DNA of 64,000 nucleotides from Gamarada debralockiae (GCA_002803225.1 NXFV01001816.1:17655-81654); one strand, 5' to 3'; counted from the stretch's first letter, positions 1-10,638 are shown. Program-made: numbers and translations. The notes: a model not told the origin generated them from the sequence alone.

Positions 1-161
1 TGCTTCCACAAGAGAACTTCAATCCAGCCATTCCGACCCTCGAAGAAACGAATTTCAATTTCGACGTGCAAGATATGGATTGGCTCTGGGGTGTGGGCTT
101 TCCTTCATTTCTACCGATGGACTTCAATTCATATGAGCCTCTGCGGCCTGGATTTCAATGA
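1..161 (+). CDS. C-terminal end of a probable Zn2Cys6 transcription factor (partial)
   Basis: One frame (codons starting at base 3) is open from the window edge to a TGA at 159-161 and gives about 52 residues ending in the motif YEPLRPGFQ. The tail is rich in Asp, Asn, Phe and Trp (for example DVQDMDWLWGVGF). Such acidic-aromatic tails are common at the C-termini of fungal Zn2Cys6 regulators. The DNA-binding part lies outside the window, so the assignment rests only on composition. If correct, it lies directly upstream of the cis-aconitate decarboxylase-like gene and could regulate it. Confidence 0.45.
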   Translation, partial: LPQENFNPAIPTLEETNFNFDVQDMDWLWGVGFPSFLPMDFNSYEPLRPGFQ

Positions 162-664
162 ACCAGATCCTCGCGCTGTAGCCACACTCTCTAGGCCGCC
201 TCAACAGAGGTACCAACTGGAAGCTTTCGGAGTGTGTGATAGTTAGAAGGTTACCTGGGGCATCTGAGCTTTGCTCGCAATTTAAGCCCTATCGGAAAAA
301 TTCCGAGAGCGGATGCATCCGTCCGCACCAGTACGCAGTCACTGACATCCAATCATTCATCGGTGCGCAATCGGTGCCGCTGACTTCTTGCGCAAAATCT
401 TCCCGGCAAAAAGGCACGAAAATATTTTCGGCGTCGTTTCTAAACTCCGCCGGCGGTGACGCAAGTGATTCAGAATTGGCTTTGAAGTAGTTTGCGAAGG
501 TGGTATTTTGAGGCAGAAGGTCGCTACCGGTACTGGGCTCTTCGAAATATAATACCACGGAATATCTGCTCCCAATGCCGCCATTCAAGTAGCAGGCATC
601 TTACAAAAATCAATTGCATCTTAAATATAATTCACAATTCAATTCCAAGAGCTGTCTCTGAACC
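162..664. other. Intergenic / promoter region of the cis-aconitate decarboxylase-like gene
   Basis: This stretch has no recognised gene apart from a low-confidence minus-strand frame (289-588). It contains a perfect 10-bp palindrome, CCGCCGGCGG, at 447-456, about 210 bp before the decarboxylase ATG. That start has a good fungal context (ACCATGG). Confidence 0.4.
289..588 (-). CDS. Possible small hypothetical protein, divergent from the decarboxylase gene
   Basis: This 99-codon frame starts at 588 and runs away from the decarboxylase start at 665. Its composition looks protein-like, with mixed acidic and aromatic residues and stretches such as RNDAENIFVPFCRED. I recognise no family. It could be a real small gene, one exon of a decayed larger gene, or chance. 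Its start would share a 76-bp promoter with the decarboxylase gene. Confidence 0.3.
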   Translation of the reverse strand: MNGGIGSRYSVVLYFEEPSTGSDLLPQNTTFANYFKANSESLASPPAEFRNDAENIFVPFCREDFAQEVSGTDCAPMNDWMSVTAYWCGRMHPLSEFFR

Positions 665-2227
665 ATGGCATCGACTTCCAGTCAACCAATGGACCCCTCA
701 GGACCCACAGGGAAACTCTGCGTCTGGATTGACTCTCTTTCCATGTCATCCATACCCGAATCAACCAAAACTCGTGCGAAATATCTCCTCCTCGATGGAG
801 TGGCATGTGCTCTCGTCGGTGCTCATCTTCCTTGGTCTGAGAAAGCCACCAACGTGATGCTCAACATGGAACCCGCTGGAGATTGTGCCGTCTTTGGCTG
901 GGACAAAGTGAGTTCAGACTTCAATATCCAACCCCATTTTTTCTTGAACAGGTCCAAAAACGACAGGATGAAATTCTAATGTGCGACCCAGAAACTTTCC
1001 CCTTTGTCAGCTGCCCTCATAAACAGCACATTCATCCAAGGCTTCGAGCTTGACGACTGGCATTCAGAAGCTCCCCTCCACTCAAACTCAATCCTTATCC
1101 CCTCGCTCTTCGCCGCCATCCCCGCCCTCACCAAATCATCCACTACCCAAACATCCAGCCCAACCACGGCCACCGTATCAGGAGCTTCCTTCCTCCTCGC
1201 CTACCTAACAGGCCTCGAGGTTGGCCCCCGCGTCGGCAACGCCCTGCACGGCGCCGACATCCTAACGCGCGGCTGGCACTCCGGCGCCGTCTTCGGGCCC
1301 TCCGCATCCGCTTCTGCTGTCTCAAAACTCTTCTCTCTAAACGCAGCGCAAATCGAAGACGCGCTCGGCATAGCCTGCACCCAAGCCTGTGGGCTCATGA
1401 GCGCGCAGTTCGAAAGCGACGTTAAGAGGATGCAGCATGGATTTGCTGCGCGGAATGGACTGTTTGCAGCGCTGCTTGCAAGAGGAGGATATGTGGGGAT
1501 CAAGAAAGTTTATGAGCGGGAATATGGTGGATTTTTGGAGATGTTTTCAAAAGGCAATGGGCAGGAACCTCAATTCCTCATTGAAGAAGTTACCAAAAAT
1601 CTTGGGGGCGATTGGAAAACGAATAAAGTGCGCGTGAAGCCGTATGCAGCGATGGCGGCTACGCATGGCGTTATTGATTGTGTGCGGAAACTGCAGGAGT
1701 ATTATGAGGAGGAGATGAAGGATTTGGAGGGTATTGAGAAAGTCACGTTGACGATGGGGGAAGTGGCGTTTCATCATGGCGGTTTTGATATCAGTCCTCC
1801 GATCACGAGTGTTGGCGCGCAGATGAGTGCGAAGTATGTTGCTGCTACGCAGATGGTGGATCGAGAGGTGATGCCCAGCGAGTTTAGGCACGATATGCTT
1901 AAACGAGATGAGGTTTGGAGGTTGGTGGAGAAGATTACTTGTGTACAGAGTAGTGGGAAAGGTGAGGAGCATAAGTGGAAGACGATTGCTGAGGTGAGGT
2001 GGAAGGATGGGACAACGGCGAAGGTGGAGGTTATGGCGGCTAGAGGTATAAAGCCAGAGTTGAGTAATAAGGAGATTGTGGAGAAGTGGGGGGCTATTAC
2101 GAGGGATGTTATTGATGATGAGAGAAAGGCGAAGATTGAGAAGGCTTGTTTGGAGATTGAGAAGTTGGATGATGTGATGGAGCTGGGGGAGTTATTGGCG
2201 GCTATTACGAAGAATCCGATTGCTTAG
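665..2227 (+). CDS. cis-Aconitate decarboxylase-like protein (MmgE/PrpD family)
   Basis: Two exons, 665-907 and 992-2227, encode 492 residues. The 84-bp intron has donor GTGAGT and acceptor CCCAG and is phase 0. Family members decarboxylate cis-aconitate to itaconate or act as MmgE/PrpD dehydratases. The protein follows Aspergillus terreus CadA (about 490 residues) closely: an RAKYLLLDGVACALVGA block near residue 38, then FELDDWHSEAPLHS, which holds the conserved active-site Asp/His region, then GIACTQACGLMSAQ and VKRMQHGFAARNGLFAALLA. CadA genes also have one early intron, from what I recall. The A. terreus locus carries mitochondrial (MttA) and plasma-membrane (MfsA) exporters beside cadA; neither is visible here. 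Only the tail of a possible regulator lies upstream. Codons in the 3' half are less C-biased at third positions than in the 5' half. The family is certain; itaconate as product is inferred, because other PrpD-family activities remain possible. Confidence 0.88.
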
Positions 2228-2562
2228 GGTACCATTGCAAAAGGTGATAGAACTGGAAGGAGTCTTAGTATAGACATTGGTACTGAATTGGCCTAATTAT
2301 GCATGTCTCTTCAGTCCTCCAACTACAACTCTGCACGGAAGTCGACAGCCAACTCAACCTTGGGCCTTAGCAAGAAATTCGGCGGAAGGGCCGTGTCGCA
2401 GGCGAACCACGCCCCCGAGAAACGTAGTCATCCGGTGTTCATGGGGCCAATATTTGACCTATAGGGCAGATCTCATTCAATTGCTTAATTCAATCGTTCT
2501 ACTTCTAGTCTTGTTGCCCACGTGACATTGCGCGAAATAATATAGGCTTTTTATCTATAATA
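2228..2562. other. Intergenic, 3' of the decarboxylase-like gene
   Basis: I see no gene. The stretch ends at the TA dinucleotide (2561-2562) that abuts the left inverted repeat of the next element. Confidence 0.5.
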
Positions 2563-2602
2563 ACGTCCATCCTTGTGTAGCGGAAAACCCTACGTGCCGG
2601 AA
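2563..2602 (+). repeat. Left 40-bp terminal inverted repeat
   Basis: It begins ACGTCCATCC and ends with CGGAAAACCCTACGTGCCGG plus AA. It pairs with 5768-5807. Differences from the partner are at positions 6, 11, 14 and 17 of the repeat, all C/T or A/G changes. The last 23 bases are identical in the two copies. Confidence 0.8.
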
Positions 2603-3341
2603 AAAATGATAGGTACTTTGACTTTAAGCATGGTAAAATCTGTATACACCTTAATTTATCCTATATTTTCTTATAAGTTATATTTCGTAGTCACTCCTAG
2701 ACACCCTGAACCCCTCCCACTAGAAAATCATGTTCGTATTATCGCCCTCATGCTTGATTTGTAAAGGGTCTCCTTTTATAGTATAATAGACTTCCTCTAC
2801 TATAACTCTACCACCCAGCTTATACTATCCCTAATACTTATAAAGGGGTCTTATCTGAGCTCTAAGGCCTCACTACTATAGGAGAAATCATCATTAGCCT
2901 TATGGCTGCTGTGCACGCAAATTCATACACAGTCGCCACGCCGATCGGTACCTCCAACCGCACGTCCCGATAGCAGCACGTGATCGCGGATGGCCCTGTG
3001 GCTGTGCAGAATCTTGGCAAACGTGCCGGCCTCAGCCCCGCAGCCTTGCAATCCAACTCATCCTTTGGCCATGCCTCTGGTCACCAACTCATCTCTAGAG
3101 AATTCGCCACCTCACAACCCTATAACAGGAGCGGGTCGGTCGTCCTCCTTGCTAGCGTGGTCGAGGCGTTCATCTGCCCCTAACAAGATTCAAGTGGCAA
3201 ATCTTCAACAACCCAAGACAGCGCTGCAGCAGGTTAGTGAGCGCTCCATCCCCCGGTGGGGTCCGTGGCAATAAAGATAACGACTAACTTGAGTGAGCTA
3301 GAATACTAGACGAATGCGAACATAGTTCGAGATATCACGTT

Positions 3342-4835
3342 ATGCGTCTCATTCGCACCACGACTCTCCTTATGAAGGAATTTAATGGGGACAAAATCCC
3401 GCCCTATGCGATACTCTCCCATACCTGGGAAGAAAGCGAGGTTTCCTTCCAAGATATGGAAGGCTGCGATGCCAACAGGAAGGCTGGATACCGTAAAATC
3501 AAGGATTGCTGCAGAACAGCAGCAGCGGATGGATTCGAATATGTTTGGGTGGACACCTGCTGCATAGACAAGACAAGTAGCTCAGAGCTCTCAGAAGCTA
3601 TCAACTCTATGTACCGTTGGTACCAAGAAGCTGAAGTTTGCTATGCATACTTGTCAGACGTGTCCAGTGGCGGGGATCCTCGCGCTCCTGAGTCCGAATT
3701 CTCGAAAAGCAAGTGGTTTACTAGAGGCTGGACGCTTCAGGAATTGATCGCACCTTCCACTGTACTATTTTATGGCAGTGACTGGAAAGAGATTGGCACG
3801 AAATCGGGCCTCCAAGATGTCATAACAAATGTCACTAGGATTCACGTTGCGGCATTCCTAGGCGATGACGACCTCGGAACCTTTAGTGTTGCTCAAAGAA
3901 TGTCATGGGCTGCGAACCGGAAAACAACGAGAACAGAAGATCTGGCTTATTGCTTATTAGGCCTGTTTGACATTAGTATGCCAATGCTATATGGCGAAGG
4001 AGAGCGTGCATTCATCAGACTACAAGAAGAGATTATAAGGAGGTCTGATGACCCTACCATTTTTGCATGGAGATCAGATATTGAGTGGGACTTCAAGAGT
4101 GGCCTCCTGGCAAGATCTCCTTATTGTTTTCGTGATTCTGGAAGTATAATCCGACCTTATGGTTCAAAAAGCACCTCTTTCACCTTAAGCAATAAAGGCG
4201 TGCATATTCAGCTCCGGTTATTGCAATTGGACGACCAGCCCGGGGGATTTCTAGGCGTCTTGGACTGTCACGATACAGCCCACAGCGACCATCTGCTCGG
4301 CATTTTCCTGCAGGGAGATGAGACAAACGAATATGGATATAGAGCTAGCTGCAATGTACTCGGAGCGATAACCAACTCAGAAGCAAGCGCCCTTGAAACG
4401 AAAGCAATCTATATCAAGCAGTGGCCTCCTGTGGACTTTAAGAGATTATACAGACATTACAACCATTATTGCATTAGAGCGGCAAATACTCAAGACCATT
4501 ATCCGCCCGGATTTATCCAATCGGATGGAACGATCAATCAAGAAGCGGGGCCTCATAAGAACACGATGGGTGCGGTGAAAGTCGCAGTTAATGGGGAGAC
4601 CCAGGTAGTTGTTCTGATGATAGCCGATGGCGTCCTTTCTGCTAGCATTGTAATAAACTTCCAAGGTGAGAGTCTAGAGGAGATTGTTCATTCGTGGGAT
4701 GCTAAGAAAGGAGTTTGGATAAATAAGCCTGGTCGAATTGTACAGGAAATCTCTCAAGGGCGTCCTGTATGTATTGAGATGAGAAAAAGAATTGTGTTTG
4801 GGAAGCGAACGCTTACAATAGATATATCTACATAA
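3342..4835 (+). CDS. HET-domain protein, HET-E/D-like (vegetative incompatibility)
   Basis: A single-exon 497-residue protein. The start is typical of the family (MRLIRTTTLLMKEF), followed by the HET core: IPPYAILSHTWEESEVSFQDM at about residues 19-39, YVWVDTCCIDKTSS near 70, WFTRGWTLQELIAP near 127, TEDLAYCLLGLFDISMPMLY near 200, and GEGERAFIRLQEEI. HET domains trigger programmed cell death after nonself fusion. The remainder, to residue 497, matches the general layout of HET-E/D-type N-termini followed by an unassigned C-terminal region. No NACHT or WD40 repeats follow, so this is a short form. It is the only intact gene inside the inverted-repeat block at 2563-5807, suggesting it may have been mobilised. 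The reading frame is undamaged, so it may be expressed. Confidence 0.9.
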   Translation: MRLIRTTTLLMKEFNGDKIPPYAILSHTWEESEVSFQDMEGCDANRKAGYRKIKDCCRTAAADGFEYVWVDTCCIDKTSSSELSEAINSMYRWYQEAEVCYAYLSDVSSGGDPRAPESEFSKSKWFTRGWTLQELIAPSTVLFYGSDWKEIGTKSGLQDVITNVTRIHVAAFLGDDDLGTFSVAQRMSWAANRKTTRTEDLAYCLLGLFDISMPMLYGEGERAFIRLQEEIIRRSDDPTIFAWRSDIEWDFKSGLLARSPYCFRDSGSIIRPYGSKSTSFTLSNKGVHIQLRLLQLDDQPGGFLGVLDCHDTAHSDHLLGIFLQGDETNEYGYRASCNVLGAITNSEASALETKAIYIKQWPPVDFKRLYRHYNHYCIRAANTQDHYPPGFIQSDGTINQEAGPHKNTMGAVKVAVNGETQVVVLMIADGVLSASIVINFQGESLEEIVHSWDAKKGVWINKPGRIVQEISQGRPVCIEMRKRIVFGKRTLTIDIST

Positions 4836-5767
4836 TTAAGGAAGGCATTTTCCTCCAAAGGGATGGTATTATTGTTGTTTAATCCCCTTGCCTACTGTGA
4901 GGGTCTGACTCTTAGAATGCAGTCATTTTCTTTGTATTCCACAAGCCGCAGATCCGTCGATAGCAGGATTTTATCTTATCTCCGTCCTAATGGGCAGGTA
5001 GAGGTGTGTGTGTCTGTGTGTGTGCTCTATTACAGCCATGCACCCTGAAGGTATAGGCCGTTGCGATGTGCCAGCTATATACACCCTGCTGCACTATACT
5101 TTCTCCATTTCAGGAGCCAACCATGAGACCTGCTCCTTGACCTTGAAAGGCTAATAGTAACTAGATTAGTCTGCTTACATGAATTTAACTGTAGGGAAAT
5201 ATGGCGTAAAGTCGATGCTAGAGCCATACTTTTCTCTTAGTGTTCAGAGATGGTTGATAAATAGCGTAAATTTTGTTACATGAACGAAGCGAAGGTACAT
5301 GAAGGGTACTTGAAGAAGACGTAGTCTAGAGTTGATGTGGCGGCGTCGACCAAGGTGGCATTTTGCCACCAGTAGCAGGGAAGATGGCGGGGCCCGTTAC
5401 CAAGACTCTGCACAGCCACAAGCCTGACTTAAAGTGTGGCGTTCTTCTATTATATACCTTCTCCCACTTTGTCCGGATAAATCCGGCATGAAGGTTTCCT
5501 TCTGCTCTATGTCATTAAACTTTGGAGCTATATTCTTTCTTAATAGGAGCTTCATACTACGGTCCCGAAATTTAGAGACAGGCCAATAGTTATAATAGAG
5601 CAGGGGGGAACAGCCAAAATGACTTTCAACGCTATTGACCATAACGATAGTATTTTCTTACTATAAACTGAACCCTTATAGAGAAATAGCTAAAGAATGA
5701 TAGCAAACTAATTGTAACTTTATATATTTATGTGGTAGAGATTTAAGACCCCTAAACTATGAAGTCG
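4836..5767. other. Non-coding interior of the repeat-bounded block
   Basis: I see no transposase or other gene. There is a short GT-rich microsatellite at about 5003-5024. Minus-strand frames here are short and unlike known proteins. Confidence 0.5.
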
Positions 5768-5807
5768 TTCCGGCACGTAGGGTTTTCCGCCACGCAGGGA
5801 TAGACGT
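5768..5807 (-). repeat. Right 40-bp terminal inverted repeat
   Basis: This is the reverse-complement partner of 2563-2602 (36/40 identical). Read outward it ends GGATAGACGT followed by TA. Confidence 0.8.
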
Positions 5808-5936
5808 TAGTAATAAGTAGATATAATTTATTTCAGGTTATTACTTTCAAGGAAGGCTTTAAGTTTCAAAGGAGGCTTTGTTAAGCTACTGCGATATATT
5901 TATATTTATCAATAATATGCTCCCGCATTCACGAGA

Positions 5937-5974
5937 CGGATATGGGAAAACCTGACAGGGAAAAACCATATCCG
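5937..5974. other. Perfect 9-bp inverted repeat (hairpin)
   Basis: The arms CGGATATGG (5937-5945) and CCATATCCG (5966-5974) flank a 20-bp A-rich spacer. It lies about 100 bp beyond the stop codon of the small secreted protein gene, so it could sit in its 3' UTR. The flanks 5808-6076 hold no gene. Confidence 0.4.
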
Positions 5975-6076
5975 GAGCAGTCCATCTTGATGATACTAAG
6001 AGAATGAAAACCAAACTATGCTCTTCTTCTTCCCCCCCTTTCCACCGCGCACACTACCATCTTCGAATCTCCATTT

Positions 6077-6477
6077 TTAGAAGCAGAATGCACCAGGAGC
6101 GCCCTTGCTAAGACAGCAATTATTGAACGCGCCAGAGTTGATGCAGTTTGTTCCCTCGGCAGAGCACTATCCAATTTATTACGACTCACATCCAAATTAG
6201 TGAGCAGGACGAAGGTAGACGTACCTGATTGTTGGGCCCTGGAAAACGGAAACTGCCAAGAGGGCATCCAGTAGTGTCTTGGCTGCAGCAAGCGTTTGTC
6301 AAATCATCGAATTGAGGACCAGTACCACTCGGATCTTGGCACTTGCAGTTCTGTCCAGCAAGGACCCTAAATGGTATCATAAGTTTCGAGATGGATTTTG
6401 AGGGTGGAAACTTTGAAGAAGATATACCCATTGATAACTGAGGCCAAGAAGATGGTGCTGAGAGTGAAAAACCGCAT
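6077..6477 (-). CDS. Small secreted cysteine-rich protein (candidate effector)
   Basis: Three exons rebuilt on the minus strand: 6477-6428, 6366-6225 and 6166-6077. The introns are 61 and 58 bp, and all junctions are GT-AG and in phase. They encode 93 residues. The first 20 (MRFFTLSTIFLASVINGVLA) are a clear signal peptide. The mature part has ten cysteines, enough for five disulfides, in the order NCKC, ACC, GC, QC, NC, NCC, FC, and it ends GAPGAFCF. The spacing (CxC, CC, C, C, C, CC, C) resembles small cysteine-rich secreted proteins common in plant-associated and saprotrophic ascomycetes. I know no enzymatic role for it. Each exon is too short to stand out as an open frame, so the gene is easily missed. 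It lies alone between the HET-carrying block and decayed DNA, a typical location for fast-evolving effector-like genes. No toxicity can be inferred from sequence. Confidence 0.8.
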
Positions 6478-7905
6478 TGTTGAAAGTTAAACTGAAATTT
6501 AAGGTTTGTTTGATATTATATTTTTCTCTGATGTTGGATCACTTGTATGCTTTCTTCAGAACAGCAGCAGATCCAGTCTTTTATATCAATAGTTTTGTAG
6601 TTTCTCTTTTAGTTCCTCGAAGTGATTGAAACATAGAAGTCGATCCTAATAAGCTCGGTTCCGGGTATGTTGGAAGCAGTCGGAGTATTACTACAGCGCT
6701 AGCAGGGCCCTGAACTTTTCAACCCTCGTAATCCAACTACGGAGGATGGGAAAGTTCATCGTGAAACAAAGACGCTTATATTCATTATGCGTAATGACGC
6801 TATAGTTCTCACTTCAGGATCGCTTCGTTTATAGCCCCAATACGCGCTTACTTTTCGGACCTAACCAGGAATACTCTGTCACACAAGTAGCCTAGCGAGC
6901 GGGTATTACGTTTAGGGCCATAGGGTAGCTGGAAATAAGGTTGAAGCAGCGGCTTTTTATTGGCTGGTTATCTGGCACTTCATTGCTCTCGAAATATAAT
7001 CGAGCGGCATAGAAGATCTTAACCCCTTTAAGGGGCTTGTATAGCCTAGCTAGTCACCGGCTATGATATTGCAGACCGCGGGCATTAAGGAATAAAGTGT
7101 CCTCCTTCTGTCATGCCGCTAATTAAAAGAAGGCTAGTTCTGGCTACAATAGCATAGAGAGGATCCCTATGGACTAAGAGTCAACCAATACAGATTTCAA
7201 GGTTTTACTAGCAGAGCCGGAATCTTAGACTACGTAGTTACCTTTCAAGCTCCAAATAAAGACATTGTTAGTGTCTATAGTCCCGTAACGTCTTTTACCT
7301 TGTTTCAAATCAACCTCAAGAGACGTACTAATATCCGAAACTTATGCTCCGCTAAATTTATGAGTGCCTATCTTAGAAGAACACCGCCGATCTCTCCTTG
7401 CCAAAGCCGGTCAATTATTCATTCGATCTACGCTGACTCGTCCTATCGGCTACAAAGGATTCTTCTCGGCGCAATACTTCGGAGCTTTTACGTACATTAC
7501 TACCAGACGTTTCCAAAAGAGGTCTGTGGTCTGCTGGTACGTCCTCGAAAAGGGTGGCTGAGCTTCATAAGATCGTTATCTCTTCCTTTAGTGTATGCAA
7601 TTGTATGCCTCCCGCAATGTAAAATTATCCCCTAATACACGTTTCAAGAAGGATACGACTACGGCTTCTACTACTCGCAGCCACTTATTTATATGCACCT
7701 TGACAAGAAAATATCATTTATCAATACTTTTTAAAAGATAAAACCGGCCAAGGATCCTAACGGGCTTCTGCAAGTGGTTTGCTTGTAGAAACTAGTATAA
7801 CGGCATGACTGCGTAGCCTACCCTGCGATCCATATGAAATAGGCCATGTCTTTCATTATATTTACCATATTTGCTATTCTTTCAAGGGCGCCCGTAGCCA
7901 CGTCA
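6478..7905. other. Gene-free, probably decayed DNA
   Basis: I see no recognisable gene. Frames at 7300-7635 (+) are overlapping and unlike known proteins. The sequence looks like old repeat debris. Confidence 0.4.
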
Positions 7906-9610
7906 TCATCTTCGTATTGTGCATCCCACGGAGCTGATAGACCACCGGCAAGGTTTGGTGGCTGACAGTCCATATCCATACCCAGCATCTGCTAAGCTCT
8001 CCTCAAATGAGGTCCTAGCCAATAGTTCCGATGAGTTAAATGTTTCCCGTAAAGGGAATTTGCAGCCGTTCCACTCGCGGCTCTTCCTAGACTTTGTGGT
8101 CTGAAGTGATCCTTGGCCACCTTCTCTGTCCTTTAGGATCCACGACGTCAGTATGACGATGGCCTTATTATAAGCCCTCACGACTGGGGGTAATGAGGCC
8201 TTCGTACAACTCACATAGGGCAGATGAAAGCTGCTGTTACTGTGTTTTATCGAAATCATTGAGTTCTCAGAGTGGCTAAAGTCGTAGTTGCGAGCGATAT
8301 TTGAGCAGACCTCCTTGCGCGTCATTTCAGATGAAATATATTGATTGGCCTCTTCCTTGAAATAGACGCGCTTCTCTCGCTGTCCACCACAAGGTGTCAG
8401 ACGCTCAGAAACGACCCGCATCGCGGGGGTTTGGTGCTGCGTTATTTCTCCTTCTACCTCATGAGGCAGTAAGCAAATCTGACGACAATATTTGGCTGCT
8501 ACGTAAGGTAGAAAGCATGCCAGAAAGTTTCCTCTCTAACTAATATGGCCTAGTCTGCAGGGGACCATATAGGGATGTCACATCGCAATCCTTCAGCCTA
8601 GGTAGCGTTAGCAAAGGCATAATAACAATGACTGAAGCTGTTTCTAGAAGCATACCAATTAATAGACTGCGCAGAAATCTTTCTCAACCCGTTCTTTGTC
8701 TTTATCCACGCTCTCGCAGCTTTTTTGTCTTGTACTTTCCTTTTAGCAAAATTGTTACTTGATTACGCCAGGGCATAGTTCATGAAAATGCTTACCAATT
8801 TAGAGTCTCAGCGACATAGTCGTCAACAGGTATTTTGACTTCGTCCATGCTCGCCAGGAGGCGTTCTGGAGTCTCACGCTATTCCTGGAAAGACTTATTT
8901 CTGCGGCTATATATTCCATGAAAACCAGATATCTTCCTCTTTCCAATTGTGAGAGATATAGTCAACATATCGTGATCGTTGGACCGGTATGATGCTATCG
9001 TCCTGAGCATACTCAGCGTCTTCGATACGAACTAGAGAGGGCGGGCTCGAACGTTTCTTCTGTCCGCACTGGACACCTGTGAGGCGATGCGAGCGTCGTT
9101 GGTATATTGACGGACTGGGGGTTTCGAGACCAATGATCGGATTATTGTGTCGTCCGTCGCTACCAACCGGAAGTTCTTCCCTAGTCTCTTCTCCCTCCTC
9201 GCCAGACTCTGTCTCTAGCAGCAAGCCCGATATACCTTTGTTGCACTTAGCCTTCATATAGGACCTTTGAATCGATCGCAGGGATAGAGAACCAGCGACA
9301 GCTGGCATTTGGGAATATGAACTAGAGAGTGCTGGGTTCGTTGAGGACGAAGGAGCAAAGGAGACTTCTGTCATTTTTGGTTCTTTGACGAGTAAGAATG
9401 TTGTGTTGACAGTGAGATCCAAATTGAAATCCGAGTATCATAGTCCAAAGACTGCTTTGACTTGTGATGATAATCTTGTTGAACTTCGTATATGGTGCTG
9501 CAGACAGCATAATAAGTGGTATCGATAACCCTAGACGAGTGAGCAAATGGGATTCCGGAACGAGCAAGCCACAGCCCGGTGTCGATACTAGACATAACCG
9601 TTTCCATTTC
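7906..9610 (-). pseudogene. Broken Reg1-like (DUF1752, GATA-like domain) glucose-repression regulator
   Basis: Pieces of a Reg1-type protein, the PP1-regulatory family with a DUF1752/GATA-like domain, lie in order on the minus strand but in different frames. They are YVDYISHNWKEEDIWFSW (about 8918-8985), RLQNASWRAWTKSKYLLTT (about 8820-8876), an SPETLNW-like stretch (near 8800), LKDCDVTSLYGPLQ (8549-8602, just after a plausible intron acceptor), and further down KRVYFKEEANQYISSE (about 8326-8373), which resembles the family's HFN-x-QVEQCI block. Single-base losses near 8917 and 8805 and internal stops break the frame. A second RAWxKxK...INW stretch (8655-8720) looks like a duplicated copy of the exon that precedes LKDCD. 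Limits are approximate. Sequencing errors could explain single indels, but not the duplicated exon. Confidence 0.65.
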
Positions 9611-9920
9611 GGCGGTTTAGTGGGAGAGCAGAGAGGATGCAGCTGCAATTGATCTCAGTAGACAGAAGTGTGAAGGTATTGTATAATTAAGTTTCAAGAG
9701 ATTGGATAAAAGTTGGGACTTGCAGAAAACTTGATATAGAGCGGGAGGGGTAGATACACTTATCGGTTCTTGGATATACATTTAAATGGCACATATGATA
9801 TCTTTTGCAGCGTTGTCCGTATTAACGTGCTGTATGTATTAGTGAAAGAAGGAACCTATTAGATAACACAACTGATAGAACGGGGCTAGGGATCTATGTG
9901 GTAGTACCCCGCCCAGGTTA

Positions 9921-10638
9921 TCAGAGAAAGCATTTAAAAATCGACTTTGCTGGCGAACAAAAAAGCCACCTTCCTTTCGTGAAGATATCAAAACTTGGAT
10001 CTTCTACCTCCTTAGCAACACTGAGACGCATAGAGCGCGTGTTTTCTTGTGTGATGTCGGTATTCACCTGCATTTTACAGACTTCGTGTGCGGCGAAAGA
10101 CCGGCTAGGGGAGGCTAACCTTAGACGAAGACGGTCAGTAGTAAGTTGAGGCTTGGCGTTGTCGGCAACGCCGTTGTTATCGCCATTGTCATCTCGGTGA
10201 TCAGAGACAAAAAGTCCCAAATTCAATGTCGTCCTTGAGCCGAAGCTGTCACTGTCCACCAGCTTACTGTCCGCAACGCGTGGAGAATCACAATCGCTTT
10301 TGGTCATGGGGTCGAGGTCAACCTCACTATAGTTGGTTTTAGAGCTGGTAACCAGGGGTTTCATCGCCACATAGTATAATTGAATCTGTGATCATATGAG
10401 TAAGGAGACCTTTTCCAAATTGGAAAAACAAAATATGCACACCTTGCGTGCTTCCTACTGTTGAGCGACTAGAACCAAAGGGACTACCACCTCGGGTTCT
10501 ATTGTTGTCCGTTTTAGCCATGCCACTGGAGTTCGCTCCGATGCTTTTTGAGATGCTCTCCTCCTCCTTGACTGCCAGAGGCTCATCTATATCAATGGAG
10601 TCGTCATCGTCGTCGCTGTTATGGTTCCCGCTTGCCAA
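9921..10638 (-). CDS. Hypothetical acidic protein or pseudogene (two frames)
   Basis: An N-terminal piece starts at 10638 (MASGNHNSDDDDD...). It is acidic and Ser-rich and runs to a plausible donor at about 10442. A second piece (10370-9921) continues in another frame with SDCDSPRVADSKLVDSDSF and later FAAHEVCKMQVNTDITQEN. The obvious 57-bp intron between them (acceptor ATCACAG) is a multiple of three and does not join the two frames, so the gene is either frameshifted or spliced differently. I do not recognise the family. It could be an upstream part of the Reg1-like pseudogene, since such proteins have Ser-rich acidic regions. Confidence 0.3.

Larger units (their letters stand above)
2563..5807. 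mobile_element. Terminal-inverted-repeat-bounded block carrying a HET gene
   Basis: A 40-bp sequence at 2563-2602 recurs in inverted orientation at 5768-5807 with 36 of 40 identities. The outer ends read ACGTC, and each end abuts a TA dinucleotide (2561-2562 and 5808-5809). A TA target duplication is the habit of Tc1/mariner/pogo-type DNA transposons. The 3,245-bp interior holds one intact HET gene and no recognisable transposase, so it would be non-autonomous. All four mismatches between the repeats are transitions, which fits ageing or repeat-induced point mutation. Alternatively, two unrelated MITE ends happen to flank the gene in opposite orientation. Confidence 0.6.
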
